From Scilla litardierei (lineage: Eukaryota; Streptophyta; Magnoliopsida; Asparagales; Asparagaceae), in the NCBI GenBank assembly GCA_030789695.1, contig CM061139.1:6091878-6155877 (forward strand): a DNA stretch of 64,000 nt. Reading direction: 5' to 3'. Made by a program: the position numbers and the translations under genes. This document shows positions 44,560-56,861 of the stretch, piece after piece. The notes beneath the pieces were generated by a model, which made no database searches, had not been told where the DNA came from, and saw only the letters and a program-made list of their open reading frames with translations. Every line of letters begins with the position of its first letter. Within the stretch, counting starts at the first letter, position 1.

Positions 44560-45698
44560 AATGCAGTGTGTGGTCGAGAAGCACAGTGTCTACATTACAT
44601 TTTCTTGCTCAGGAAAGTTTTGGATGGAATTATTAGCCGAAGAAGTAAGATAGTTTGTCAATAAAGGAAAAAAAATGAAAAATATAGGTCTTTGTAGAAT
44701 AAATGGTATGTCGAAGAAATTTAGTATGTCTCTGTGTAACTTATTGTCTGTAGCCGGTATCTACATTTGGGTCATTGGGTCAAAATCCTTTTTTGGGCCG
44801 TTGCGCCTTGTATACTTCTTTGTTAATAGCCTCTTGGGCTTCCCTTCTGTAAACATGGAAAACTTACTACTAAAGGCAAATTGTGTTTACATCGCTTGGT
44901 TCCCCTTTGCAAGATGCAAGTATATCCTTCAGTTCCTGCTTTTTGTTCTAATTTCTTGCATTTCTTTATGCAGTCTTGAAGTGACATCCATGGGGCGAAA
45001 CTGTAGTGATGATTGCATGTAGGGAGTGTTGACAATGTGAACCATGTGGTTCACAGTAAATAGTTGACGGTTGAGGAAGATGACAATGTGGTTCATAGTA
45101 AATAGTTGACGGTTGATCGAGGGTTGGATGAGCTATGCCCGGGTTGATTGGGCTCAATCCGAGCTATTGGCCCAATAGCTGACTGGGCATTGAGTGAGCT
45201 TAACCCGGGCTGAGCAGGTCACGATCTGATGTGTTGAGCTGGGTCTGGGCTACCTCCAGGCTGCCCCATGCGGTTTAGGTCATGTTAGAGCTGTTGAGGG
45301 CAGATCCATGCAATCTCTGAATTCTCTACCCCAGCTCAGAGCTATCTCCGCCTGGCTCGAATGGTCCTCGCATAATCCGATCTATTCTCGCTAAGCTCTG
45401 GATGTCTTCACTAAGCAACAAGGGCTCAACATGCAAAAAGGAAGCATCATGATCTTGGCATGTAAACATCATGATCATAGATCCTTTATGCATGTTGGCA
45501 TAAGGAAAGTAACAATGGTTCAACATGATGTAAAACATAAGCATTATAAATAGAACATCATCCTCATGCTACAAGTCTAACATCCTAAACATGCCAATAG
45601 CCAACTTGGTAGCCAACATGGTGATCAGCAGACAACATAGACAATATAGTAGTAGACAACATAGTCTAACATCCTAAACATGGTGATTAATAGGATGG
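44560..45698. other. Downstream intergenic DNA
   Basis: No supported gene. A 31-bp unit (ATGTGGTTCA.AGTAAATAGTTG...) occurs twice at 45044-45074 and 45086-45116. GGGCT/AGCCC-rich short repeats follow to about 45200. Confidence 0.5.
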
Positions 45699-45818
45699 TG
45701 TTATGAATGTGCTTTTATATGCCCATATAAGGCCCATGTAGGGCTAGGATATCCACCACCATGTAACCCTTTTACTATAAATAGAAGGCTACGGGTTCAA
45801 TAGCTGTCATCCTTCACA
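45699..45818 (+). repeat. Short 5' LTR of Copia element 1
   Basis: Begins TGTTATGAATGTGC, contains a TATAAATAGAAGG promoter-like box and ends CCTTCACA. The primer-binding site ACACGTTATCAGCACGC follows at once (45819-45835), which is typical for one group of plant Copia elements. The left boundary is inferred because no second LTR is in the window. Confidence 0.6.
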
Positions 45819-45967
45819 ACACGTTATCAGCACGCTCAAATCAATTGAGATTTTTTGTGGCGATCTTTGGCAGACGAAGAACGATTCATCAGATCTACCG
45901 TATGCATCTCAACCGTTGTAGATCTGGAGGACAGATCTAAAGGTGGAGTGAAACAAAGGGAGTTCTA

Positions 45968-46250
45968 CCGTTACCCCTACCCGCAGGGGGCTCCGCCGCC
46001 CCGAAGGTGGCGCCCCCATGCGTCGTTACCCACGCCCGCAGGGGGCTCCGCTGACCCAAAGGCGGCGCCCCCTTGCACCATCACCAACGCCCGCAGGGGG
46101 CTCCGCCAGCCCGAAGGTGGCGCCCCCCTACGCTGTTATCATCACCCGCAAAGGGCTCTGCCGCCCCGAATGCGGCGCCCCCCAGCGTTGTCATCACTGT
46201 CGGCAAAGGGAGGGGGCTCCGCGGCCCTGACGGCCATGCCCCCGCACCCA
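45968..46250 (+). repeat. 55-bp GC-rich minisatellite, five units
   Basis: The word CCGCA (CGGCA in the last unit) recurs at 45981, 46036, 46091, 46146 and 46201: an exact 55-bp period. Each unit has a GGGGGCTCCGC...GGCGCCCCC inverted pair. As 55 is not a multiple of three, the frame changes at each unit, which explains the overlapping Pro/Arg/Ala-rich frames here. Confidence 0.92.
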
Positions 46251-46968
46251 AAACCCTAGCCGATGGGTTTTCACGGCCCTAAAGACCGTCATCGTGTCCT
46301 TGCGCACCCTCCATGGCCCTGACGGCCGCCGCCGCGCTAATCACGCGAAAACTAACCCAAACCCTAATTAGGGTCTTGGGACAGCCATGAATAACGTGGA
46401 CTCCTAAATTTTATATGGGGCTTTTCGGGACGTATAAATAATTCTTCCTTCTACCATTTTATATGCCTGAAGCATACTTAATATTTGTGATGCAAATTTT
46501 AATGCCTGAAGCATATCTGTGATGCAAATCTTAATGACTGGAGCATATCTGTGATAAAAATTTTAATGCTTGAAGCATATCTATGATGCAAATTATATAT
46601 ACCTGATGAATATTTAATATATGTTATGTATATTACTCGCTTCGTTGTGGTTTTGGATCGGCTAATTTGTCACCATTTTATTTTTCTTGCATTTTCTTTT
46701 TGAGCAAAAATATAGTGAGGATTATTTTGTAAATAACCAAGGCCGGAGGCACATCCCATGAAGACTGAGACCAACTTGCTAGATGATGGGGCCCACAGGG
46801 TTCCCAAGTTGTACTTTTCTTTTTATTCTTTTTGGGACTGTATACGGACATTGGACTGTACTTTATAATGGTGACTATCCAATCCACGCAACAAGCTAAT
46901 ATGTCTGGTTTGCATAATTGTTTATCACATAAATATTTAACTCTTTCTAATTTACATGCTTAAATAAA

Positions 46969-47917
46969 ATGGCCAAGATAGAGAGTGTTGATTTCGACGT
47001 CCTGGATGCTACTGGCAAAAACTATCTGACTTGGCAACTGGACATAAAGTTCCACTTGCGCTCACAGGGCCTGAGTCTTGCTATCACTGCTGATGATAAA
47101 GTAAATGATATAGATTAGGCGAAAGCTATCATCTATATCAGACGCCACATAGATCGGATCCTGAAGGCCGAATACTTGACAATGGATGACTCATATGAGT
47201 TATGGACTGTACTCGAAGAGCGGTATAAACATCGGAAAGATGTTATACTTCCTCGAGCACGTTATGGATGGGAGAATCTCTGACTTCATGACTTCAAGTT
47301 CATAGCCGAGTATAACTCGGCGTTGTTTAGTATCACCTCACACCTGAAGTTGTGTGGTGAAGAAGTCACGGAGACATGCATACTGGAGAAAACCTTCACA
47401 TCCTTCCATGCGAAAGATGTCATTCTCATGCAGTAATATCATGATCATAAATTCACAAAATACTTAGAGCTCCTCTCCTGCCTTCTGATGGTAGAACAAA
47501 ATATATATCTCTTACTAGCCACACATAACATGCACATTGCTGGCATTGCTCCTGCCCCTGAGGCTCACACAGTTTCTTCCAGAAGAAAATGAACAAGCGC
47601 AAAGCTAAACCCCCCAAGTGAAAATCAATGAAAAACCAGGCCAGAGGTTCCCCCAACACAACAGTAATGAGCGAAAGAAGAAATTTACGTGGAGGAGGAA
47701 AAAAAATGAACATACATCTGCTTCCAAGAAAGAATGGGAGGACAAATGCCACAGATGTGGCATGACTGCACATTGGTCCAGAATCCGTCGTACTCGACGC
47801 CACCTTCAAGATTTGAATCTAGCAAGCATGAAGTTTACTGCTGAGACAAATCTGGTGGAGAGTCAAGTCCAGGCACCAACTCGGGAGGACTTTACGAATG
47901 ACGACCTCCTAGATTGA
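46969..47917 (+). pseudogene. gag: Gag of Copia element 1
   Basis: ATG 46969 opens MAKIESVDFDVLD, close to the gag of element 2 (53278). Stops at 'DID*', 'ENL*' and 'MQ*' and a frameshift near 47590 break it. The last part (47618-47917) has a basic linker and a zinc knuckle CHRCGMTAHWSR in which the final Cys is lost. It ends DDLLD. Much more decayed than its sister copy. Confidence 0.85.
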
Positions 47918-48967
47918 TGCCCTCTTTTATCTATTTAGAAAAATAAATGTAATAGAAACAATTTCTCTTTACATTATAACTGATTTTGTTGGCATATATT
48001 CATTTTAGAAAATGTCATGAATGAATAATATTATTGTGTCTTATGATTAATACGGCATTGCATTACTGCAAAATTTACGCTTAATTTTTAGCATCTGTAA
48101 TGTAATATGTGCCTTATTAATTGTGGATAACATTATTATCCACATTAACACCTCAAGACGTATGCTATCAATAGCATTTCACTCTTATAATAGTCCAGAA
48201 GAAAACTATTTTATGACGTCTGACTTGAGATTTGGGAATTACAAACCTGAATATTGTATATGAGGATGCCCAGTACTCTCTTAAAAAGAAATCTACCAAG
48301 TTTCGATGGATATTCGTCAAAACAAAATCCTTACTACATGACTCAAGAAATAATGGCCTAAAGACCATACTTGAGCATTCAAATAGACTTTCAATAGTCC
48401 TATAAAAATTCGAAAAGGGGAAGCAAATGAACACCTGAAGTGCACAGAATCGTCGAAGTTTTAACTTTGGTACGACATAATATGCCACCCTAGATCGGTG
48501 ATGATGCAATACATCACATCCCAATCCCATAATCATAACCTGAAGAACATGAAGATTCCCCAGAAGGGTGAGCTTTCATTGTCCCATTCAAAGGGGAAAA
48601 TGATTATGAGATCATCTCCATTACATGTGGATATTGACTCTCAAGACTTCCTCAAATATAATTGTTTACAGAATCTATCATAAAAGTACATTTAGGTCTC
48701 TAGAGAGTCATTGAGGGATAAAAGTGGACTTATCCACTCCCTACAAAGGGCCGATGAAGTACCTTATGGTACTCATCCATATATCCTCTAAAAATGGTCA
48801 TAAGTAATCTTATTATCCAACCGCAGTCCAGCCTTTTCAAAGCAAAGAGAACACATTATTAAATGGCGGAAAAAATTAGATAATACTGGGAAATCAACAA
48901 TAATTTGCAAACTGGAATAAATTTGAACATCCTGAAGATTGTCTTCACACCAAAAATGGGTCTTATG

Positions 48968-49663
48968 CAGTGGCAGAGCCAGAAAACTTTGTTAGGGACG
49001 AAAACATAATAATAAAATATTTTGTTTTCATAAAAGAATACAATTGCACAAATCAGAGTTTCATGCATTAATATAAAAAAATAACTTACAACACATATCG
49101 ACGTGTTTTCATATTTTGAAATCGCTTGATGATTACTTCATTACCAATTACATCAAATATGTCTTTTTCTATGAATGTGATCAAGTTATCATTCATCCAC
49201 TGATCTCCCATGCGGTTTTGAAGTCAACTTTTATTGATATTCATTGTGAAAATGCTCTCTTAACTGTATCAAATTGCTCCCCTTTGCCCCCCTTGACTCC
49301 GGCGCTGATCATCATCATTAAAAAGCTCAAGTGCACAGGATTCAGATCCTAGACTTTCTACAAACCCTATTCCAATTGCAGTATAATACAATTAAGCATA
49401 AATAAAATGAAAAATCCAATGCAAACAGAACCAGGATTCACATACTTCTTGTACTATATACATTAATTGCTTTATGTAATGCATTTGCTTTATGCCCCCT
49501 TGCCTCTGCCCCTGGACGTTCGCCCGTCAGTGGGGGCAATTGCTTACTATATACATTAATTGCTTCATGTACTACATTTGCTTTATGCCCCCTTGCCTCT
49601 TCTCCTGGACGTCTGCCTGTCAGTGGGGGCAATTGACCCCCTTTGCCCATAGCTCCGCCACTA
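48968..49663. mobile_element. Non-autonomous hAT-type DNA transposon (MITE-like, 696 bp)
   Basis: The ends CAGTGGCAGAGCC and (reverse complement of the right end) TAGTGGCGGAGCT are inverted. The flanks GTCTTATG and GTCATATG match at seven of eight bases, the 8-bp duplication expected for hAT elements. No transposase is encoded. It contains a 93-bp tandem duplication. Confidence 0.8.
49453..49638. repeat. 93-bp tandem duplication inside the hAT element
   Basis: 49453-49545 and 49546-49638 both begin ACTATATACATTAATTGCTT and include GTCAGTGGGGGCAATTG. They differ at a few positions. The frames on the minus strand repeat the same peptide and are not genes. Confidence 0.9.
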
Positions 49664-51168
49664 GTCATATGAGTAAATCATTCAAACGGATTACTCATCC
49701 GTTAAAAATCCAGTTGTTGGTGACTACATGGGGACATGCAATTACACTGCAACCTATCAAAACTCCACATAAGAACCTATTTATCCGTGCCTAATCACCC
49801 CAGATAAATAGTTTCCAAGAACTCCAAACGGAGGAGGCGTTTAGAGCACATCTTATAGATCGTGACTTGATATGTCCACATCCCTATATCACCACTATAA
49901 ACCATCAAAATGCACTCCAGACAGGGGAAGTATTTAAAAGCACATCTTATAAGATTGTGCATTGATGTGCCCTCATTTAAAGATTCGATAATGACGATGA
50001 GATCCTGAAGATCCTTCACATTTAGAACACTGTAATTTTCCAGTACTAGGTTCAACTTGGATGTCACAATCATCACTGAGCTTAAATCTTAGTTGACCAT
50101 AGCAGAATATAAAATTCTATTATCCAAGAATCATGAATTATGATGAGATCCTAATGATCCTGCACAATTATGAAACTGTTAAAAATTCATCAGAAATAGT
50201 AGTTGACAATCTGAATATTGTCCAACTCACACATCACTGCTGCAAAAAATCTAGCTAGGATTGACTTACCAAAAATGATTGATGCAGGATGTCCTGAATG
50301 AAGAAAGGACAGACCACGAGGCTCCAAATAAAGGAAAACTCCTAGAGATCTTAATACAATACCCCGTAGAAAATTGAGCTCATCTCCATATCCTCTCCTT
50401 TTCCATACCTCCAGAAGAGGAAATTCTGGAATAAAATGAAACATAAATGAATAATGTACATACATGAGGAGGTGTTTTGATAAAAACACACTTGTTGACA
50501 ATTAATTCATGATTCATTTTGCCATTTAAATGATAGTAATCGATCCACACTCTGTTGCTAAAAAGAAAACATGATTGGCCAAAAATGTGGAATGCGGTAA
50601 AAATAAGTTAAGTTGGACTCACTTATGAAACGTGAAGTGTTTGGACCTGAAGTCCTGATATCAAAAGGTATCAAACCTGTGGGAATAGTGAGTATTGTAC
50701 AAAATATAAATAAATTCATATGCTATAAGGTATAACTTATAGCTTAGTGGGTTCTTTTCATTGAAACCAGGAAGTAATAAAGTAAGATGAGCTTGACTCA
50801 CTTATGAAACATAAACGATGCATCAAACTCCCTGGTTATAGTTGCGAAACCCTCACAATTGGCAAAAATTGTGGATATGCTGCTTTAGATGTTGTGACAA
50901 CATACCCTTAAGGGTTTATTCCTAATTTCATTAATTGCCTGAATAGACTTCGGGACGTCTGTTCTATGAGAATTAATAAAATACAATCAATAAAAAATGA
51001 TTTGAGAAAAACTAGAATCTCATCGGATCTCCTGAAGAGAAAATCGAAATACCTATTTAAGCCTAATACGATATACAAAACTAATGCAAAAATAAAGACA
51101 TGTCTCGGCTTACAGACTTATCATCCTGAAGATGAAAATATCATCCAGAAGATGAAAATTATGTAACT

Positions 51169-51348
51169 GTTGTGAGTTGAGGGAGGCCTTTGGCCTCCCT
51201 CCCCTCATTATCTTTCATTACACCCCACTACTAAGTAGTGGGGGTCCCTTGGACTTCTTCCCCCCATTGAGAAAGAATATATAGAGTGACATGGCTTATG
51301 CCATGGCTACTTGACATTTTGATATTGGTATCATCTTATGAGTTTATA
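51169..51348 (+). repeat. Short 5' LTR of Copia element 2
   Basis: Begins TGTTGTGAGTTGAGG, carries palindromes GGAGGCC-TTT-GGCCTCC and CCCCACTACTAAGTAGTGGGG, and ends just before the primer site ACACGTTATCAGCATATG (51349-51366). The last bases read TTTATA rather than ...CA. The right copy lies beyond the window, so the start is inferred from the sequence change inside element 1. Confidence 0.55.
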
Positions 51349-53277
51349 ACACGTTATCAGCATATGCGCTCTCGTTCTTGAGCTTCTCCTTTTAGCCCCT
51401 CAAATCACCCTCACCGCGCTTAGGAATCTTGGTTATTGTGATCCGTTGTGGTGATTTCTACGTGTTGAAGCTCGATCCCTTGGAATATTTGGTTGTAGCG
51501 ATCCGTTGCGGCGATTTCCACGGTGCATCAGGAACATGGATTCATTCTATGGATCTAATCTTTTTCGATGATCGTCCCTAGATCTAACGGATCTAGAGGT
51601 AAACAATACAAACTATTTAGAAATACCCCAAGCTTTTCGGATCCGGCCTGAAGCCCTCGGATCCAAACTCGATTGCATCTACATAAATAAAAAAGGTGTT
51701 CATCCAGAAAAATGATTACATTAACTAATTAGAAATAATGGCACCTAAAAAGCCGCTATTGATGCTGAATAGAACTTTTGGTGCACTGTGCTCGTTTTCA
51801 ACCAAGAAAACTAACTCGTTCTTTTCTCGGCATGTCATAGTCTACATTCTGTAGTGTGAGAACATTATCAAAATTCTACTTTACTTCCCTTTTATCTAAT
51901 GCCATGACTATACCATTGAAGATGAGGGTTTCTAGAGAAATTAAGTGCTTCCCATTTGAGGTCATTTACAATAGACATGTGCGTGAGCACACACGTCTCA
52001 TGGTTTTATTTTAATATCGGCATAGAAAAATAATTTAAATGGCCTTTTATGGTGACTGCAAATAAAATTTCCCTAGCTTTTTTGTATGGCATCTAATGGG
52101 ACTTGGAGGCTTGCTCGGTCACATCTTCAAAGCCTGAGATATTCATATTAGGGGCCTGTTAAATTTTGGTCACATATTCTCAATTTATACATGTGTTCTA
52201 TAATTGAACTAAATATGTTTCTTTGTTATGAATAGGATCCTTGAGAACTTTCATATATCAACCACTTCATATTCCTCAAGTATATTAATATATAGGTGAT
52301 GCTAGGAAACCCCGAGCCATCACTCTTCCTTAGAGACTCTTCATCTCTCTACACCCCCCTCCAAGTGGTAAATTGGGCAAACTATTTAGCCCATTGGCCT
52401 ACAGCTCAATACTACAATATTAAAGTTTTTTTTGGCTGTTTGGGCCTGAAGCCCACACATAAGCCCAATAGGCTTTAAAATTAATTAAATACTGATTTTT
52501 AATCAGTTCTTCATTATTAATTCCTTAAATTTAACAGAAACATCCAGAAATATCCTGGAAAATTCTGTAAAAATTAGGAATAATCAAAATGATTATTTTT
52601 GGCAACATTGGATTGATTTGTTCATGATTTTAATTATTTAGCTCTTATTATGTTAACCTCAACATCATGAAAATTATATAAATTGGATTAATTAAATTTT
52701 TTCCTTCACGTATTAATAATTACAAGGACCCTGAGACCGCTCTGTCGTTAGTTACCTAACCTAACGGGTAATGACATTTCCACGTTGTCCAAGTAAATTA
52801 TTAAACATAATTTTTATATAATATGCTTGCTATGCTTAATATACATCTTATGCCTGTGTGTTTGCATGGTTGATTTTTATATTGCCTGTAGCATATATAA
52901 ACTGCGTGGATGTTATAAATAATTCAGTCTTGTGGTTTAGGATCGGCCATTTTGGGATACACCTTTTTTTTAATTCCTCGCTTTCTTTTTCTATTTTGAG
53001 AGATATTGTAGTGAGGTTATAATGTAAAATGCCAAAGACCGGAGATCAGCCAAATTGAAGAAGGAGATGAAATCTGCATTATGCTGGGACCCAAAATGGG
53101 TTTCCAAGTTGTATTTTTTTATTTCTTTTTGTATTTCATTTTTTGGACTGTATTCGGACATTTTTGGACATTTTGTTCCTAAGGGTATCTGGCCGATCCC
53201 CATATGACTGTTTATTTACTTTGCGTGAATTTATTTTTCACAAATATTAATTCATGCGTATTTAATTGCATAAATAA
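51349..53277 (+). mobile_element. Leader of Copia element 2
   Basis: About 1.9 kb between the primer site and gag. Parts parallel the leader of element 1 (for example GGATCGGC..ATTT near 52930, TGGACTGTATTCGGACA near 53140). No gene is supported. Confidence 0.6.
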
Positions 53278-54294
53278 ATGGCAAAATTGGCTAGCGTCGA
53301 TTTCGAGGTCCTTGACGCGGCAGGAAAGAACTACCTGAGCTGGCGAGTGGACCTAAAGTTCCATTTGCGTTCAATGGCACTCCTTCACTCAATTCTGGCC
53401 CCCGCAGCGGCCGAGACAACTACTAGCAAGGCCCCTGCATTAACCCAGCCAGCTGGCAGTTCTACTACCGTTGTCTCTGACATGGATAAGGCGAAAGCCA
53501 TTATCAATATCCGGAGACACATAGATCAGACCTTAAAGGCCGAATACTTAACGGTAGAAGATCCTCTTGAATTGTGGACAGTACTGAAGGCACGTTATAG
53601 GCATAAAATTGATGTCATACTACCACGTGCCAGTTATGAGTGGGAAAATCACCGTCTTCAGGACTATAAGTCAGTTGCTGAGTACAACTCAGCACTTCAT
53701 AATATCACCTCACGCCTGAAGCTGTGTGGTGAAGAAGTCTCGGATCATCGCATGTTGGAAAAGACATTTACCTCATTCCACGAGAAAGATGCAATCCTCA
53801 TGCAACAGTACCGTGAACGCAACTTCATGGAGTTCTCTGATTTGCTCTCTTGCCTTCTTAAGGCAGAGTAGAATAGAGACTTACTACTTGCCACTCTTAA
53901 ACTGCGCCCTGCTGGTGCTGCCCCTCTCCCTGAAGCCCACCATGTTTCTCCCCAGAAGTGGAAAAACAAGAATAATGCTAGAAAGAACAAAAGAAAAGCT
54001 GCAATGAAGCCAGCAAGAGCACCACCCCAGAACAACAACAACAAGGGGAAGAAAAACTTCACATGGAAGCATAAGAACACTGGTCCAGTGCCAATTCCAA
54101 AGAAGAACTGGGAGGACAAATGCCATAGATGTGACATGACTGGACATTGGTCCAGAAACTGTCGCACTCCTTGCCACCTCCAGGACCTGTATCAGGTGAG
54201 CCTGAACCCTTCCCCTGAAACTAACCTGGCGGATATACAAGCTCCGACCAAGTTCACTGCACAAGACTTCGAGAATGATGATCTACTCGATTGA
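53278..54294 (+). pseudogene. gag: Gag of Copia element 2, one in-frame TAG
   Basis: MAKLASVDFEVLDAAGKNYL opens a single frame of 339 codons broken only by TAG at 53869-53871 (after LLKAE). It includes the UBN2 core (IRRHIDQTLKAEYL, LWTVLKARY, EYNSALHNITSRLKLCGEEV), a Lys/Asn-rich basic linker and an intact CCHC knuckle CHRCDMTGHWSRNC near 54120-54162, and ends DDLLD. Gag packages element RNA into particles. The sister copy keeps Gln at the stop position, which suggests a CAG to TAG change. Confidence 0.88.
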
Positions 54295-54299
54295 GCCTT

Positions 54300-56861
54300 A
54301 TCTTAGTTTGATTTTATCTTTGCATTTTAAATTCTAGTTTTCTTCATCTGTATTTCCTGTTTGGAACTTTATGAATGCATATTTAGCTTTATTTTATAAA
54401 GTCTATTCATTCTGATATATAGTTAAGTGTGATATATTGTGGACAATGCATCAATGCACTGGTGAAGCATTAAAATTGCTCCCACATACAACGAGACTAA
54501 AAGATGCATATTTCTCTCCTAAATCATAGAGTAATCTCCAAGTTTTAAGGATATTTCGTTTAAACGAACATAACTTGGAAACTATGGATAATAAATAGTG
54601 AATATCTTAATGTAACTCGTCAAGAGGATGGCCAGAAGACCATATACGCAAGATTCATTGGACCCCCGTCGGGTCCCTATCATTACAGATATTCATCCTA
54701 TATAAAAACCAACTTGACTGAGCACCATAAGTGCCTTTCATTGCCAGAGTTTTCAACTGTGTCACAATAGACTTGGTTATCCTGGATCAGCGATGATGGA
54801 CGCATCATCTAACGAATCCCTTGGAGAACCTGAAGATTCTTCAAAAGGTTAAGTTTCCTGGTCCCCTTGTCATAACGTAAAACTTATAGAGAGATCTTCT
54901 ATCCTGAAAGTGGGATTAGAGTCTCCTGGCTTCATTGAGAGAATACATGGTGACCTTTGCGGGCCTATTCACCCCGCAAGTGGTCCATGTCGGTACTTCA
55001 TTGTACTGATAGATGCATCTACTAGATGGTCTTATCTATGCCTTTTTGTCCACCCGCAACCTAGCTTTCTCAAAAGCCGATAATATGGATGAATTCACTA
55101 CACATGTCTTTCAAGACTACTGCCAGGCAACTGGCATTGAAATTGAACATCCTGTAGCATGTTCATACTCAGATTGGGTTATCAGAGTCTCTGATAAAGA
55201 GACTCCAATGGATTTCACATCCATTGTTAAATCCCAGTTGCCTGTGGATGTTTAGGGATACTCCATACTGCATTCCACATCGCTTATCACGATACGGCCC
55301 CTTGTGGCCATATCTTATTGCTGATGCCACTTGCTTATAGTTCACCACCAAACATATCTCATTTGAGAGTGTTTGGATGTGCTAATATATGTCCAAATAG
55401 CACCACCTCAGATGACCAAAATGGGTCCTCATCAAAACTAGTTATCTTTATATGGTTTGATTCGCCATGTATTATTAGATACCTAGAACCCCTGACAAGC
55501 GATGCGTTAAAGGCACATCATGAAAACTATGAATTTGATGAGCAAAGTCTCATTAAAATAAGCACACAGTCTAAAGAAGCCTGAGGCTTCTGAGACTATA
55601 TCATGGGACACAAAAGTCCTAATCTCGTTATGATCAACATACTATTTCTGTGTGAAGATGAGATCCTGAAGATCCTTCACATTCAAACTAAAGTACATCA
55701 ATTACCGGATAAATTCACAGACAAACCATAAGATTGTTCGTTCACATGTCCCTGCTACCAACACGTCAGCTAGGATTGACATCTCCACTGATGGATGCAA
55801 TCCACCAGCAGCAAAATTGGCTGTACCTCAATAGAAAAGAGGACGCCCGACAGGCACAAAAGATAAAGTTCTTCGAAAGAAGAAGATTCCTGGAGATATT
55901 AAAATGATCCCTCTGCAGGATGCTGAGCTCAGACCAACGACCTCTCCCCTTCTGATTTCCCCTGCAGAGGAAATAATATGAGAAACATCATTATATTACG
56001 TACGTACTGGAGAGGTACTGGACAGATATATCACAGTCGTCGACGATGATTTTGTTTTCGCTATTGCCGTTCACGTCGCTGAATACGACGATGACGTCAA
56101 CCCACTTTTCTATAGCGTAAACACATAGATTGGCCAAAGTGGGACGAGGCCATAAGAGTAGAGCTGGACTCACTCTTGAAACGCAAAGTCTTTGGACCAT
56201 AGTCCAAACACCAGAATGTGTAAAACCTGCGGAATATAAGTTGGTTTTCATAGAAAAAGAAATGAAGGAAATGTGATCATTTTCCTATTTCATACTAAGC
56301 CTAACCGTCTCTGGAAAAGCCAAGAAATGCAGCTCATGGACGTTGTGACTGCATATCTATACGACAATATAGATATAGAGATCGATATGAACTTTCAGAA
56401 GGGTATACTCTACCCCCCAGAGATGAAAAAGAGACGTAGGACCGTCTTTTCTATAAAAGCTTCAAAGATCATTATATGATCTTAAGCAATCAAAAAAATG
56501 TGGTATAACAGATTTATCGAATTCCTTGCAGAACAAGGATTCACTAATAATGAAGTCTGCCCATGTATCTTTATCAAAAGAACGAAAACAGGATTTGTAA
56601 TAGTCGTCGTATATGTAGACGACTTAAATCTAATAGGATCTCCTGCAGAGACCATTGAGATATCTGATAGCCTTAAGCATACCTTTGTAATGAAATACCT
56701 AGGCAAACTAAGGTATTGTCTCGGCTTACAGATTAAACATCTTCGTGGTGGAATCCTTTTATACCTATCATATTCTTCATACACCAGGAGTTTATGAAGA
56801 AAGATGAAGAAAGATGTCCATTTGTAATTTATTAAACATGGATGCTTATTTATAATACCTT
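54300..56861 (+). pseudogene. pol: Pol remnants of Copia element 2 (left part)
   Basis: Recognisable blocks: pre-integrase/integrase (RIHGDLCGPIHPASGPCRYF, DASTRWSYLCLF at about 54930-55050), the integrase C-side (PNISHLRVFGCANICPNS, FDSPCIIRYLEPL at 55340-55500), the RT start (DVVTAYLYDNIDIEIDM, 56340-56395) and RT with an intact YVDDL catalytic box (about 56610-56630) followed by CLGLQIKHLRGG. Stops and frameshifts intervene. It is interrupted at 56862. Confidence 0.8.

Larger units (their letters stand above)
45819..51168 (+). mobile_element. Copia element 1, internal region (decayed)
   Basis: Plus-strand order: primer site, minisatellite leader, gag (46969-47917), pol remnants (about 48440-48960 and 49672-51168). 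In pol, a pre-integrase stretch (near 48480-48560), an integrase stretch (LLVTTWGHAI near 49710) and an RT stretch (KTCLGLQTYH near 51090) can be recognised among stops. A hAT-type MITE (48968-49663) splits it. At 51169 it is cut inside RT by Copia element 2. Confidence 0.7.

Noticed and set aside
44675..45022. 115-codon plus-strand ORF after the Pumilio gene
   Set aside because: Hydrophobic, biased composition, no domain, no splice or promoter context.
45855..46282. Three overlapping Pro/Arg/Ala-rich ORFs
   Set aside because: They arise from the 55-bp minisatellite read in rotating frames.
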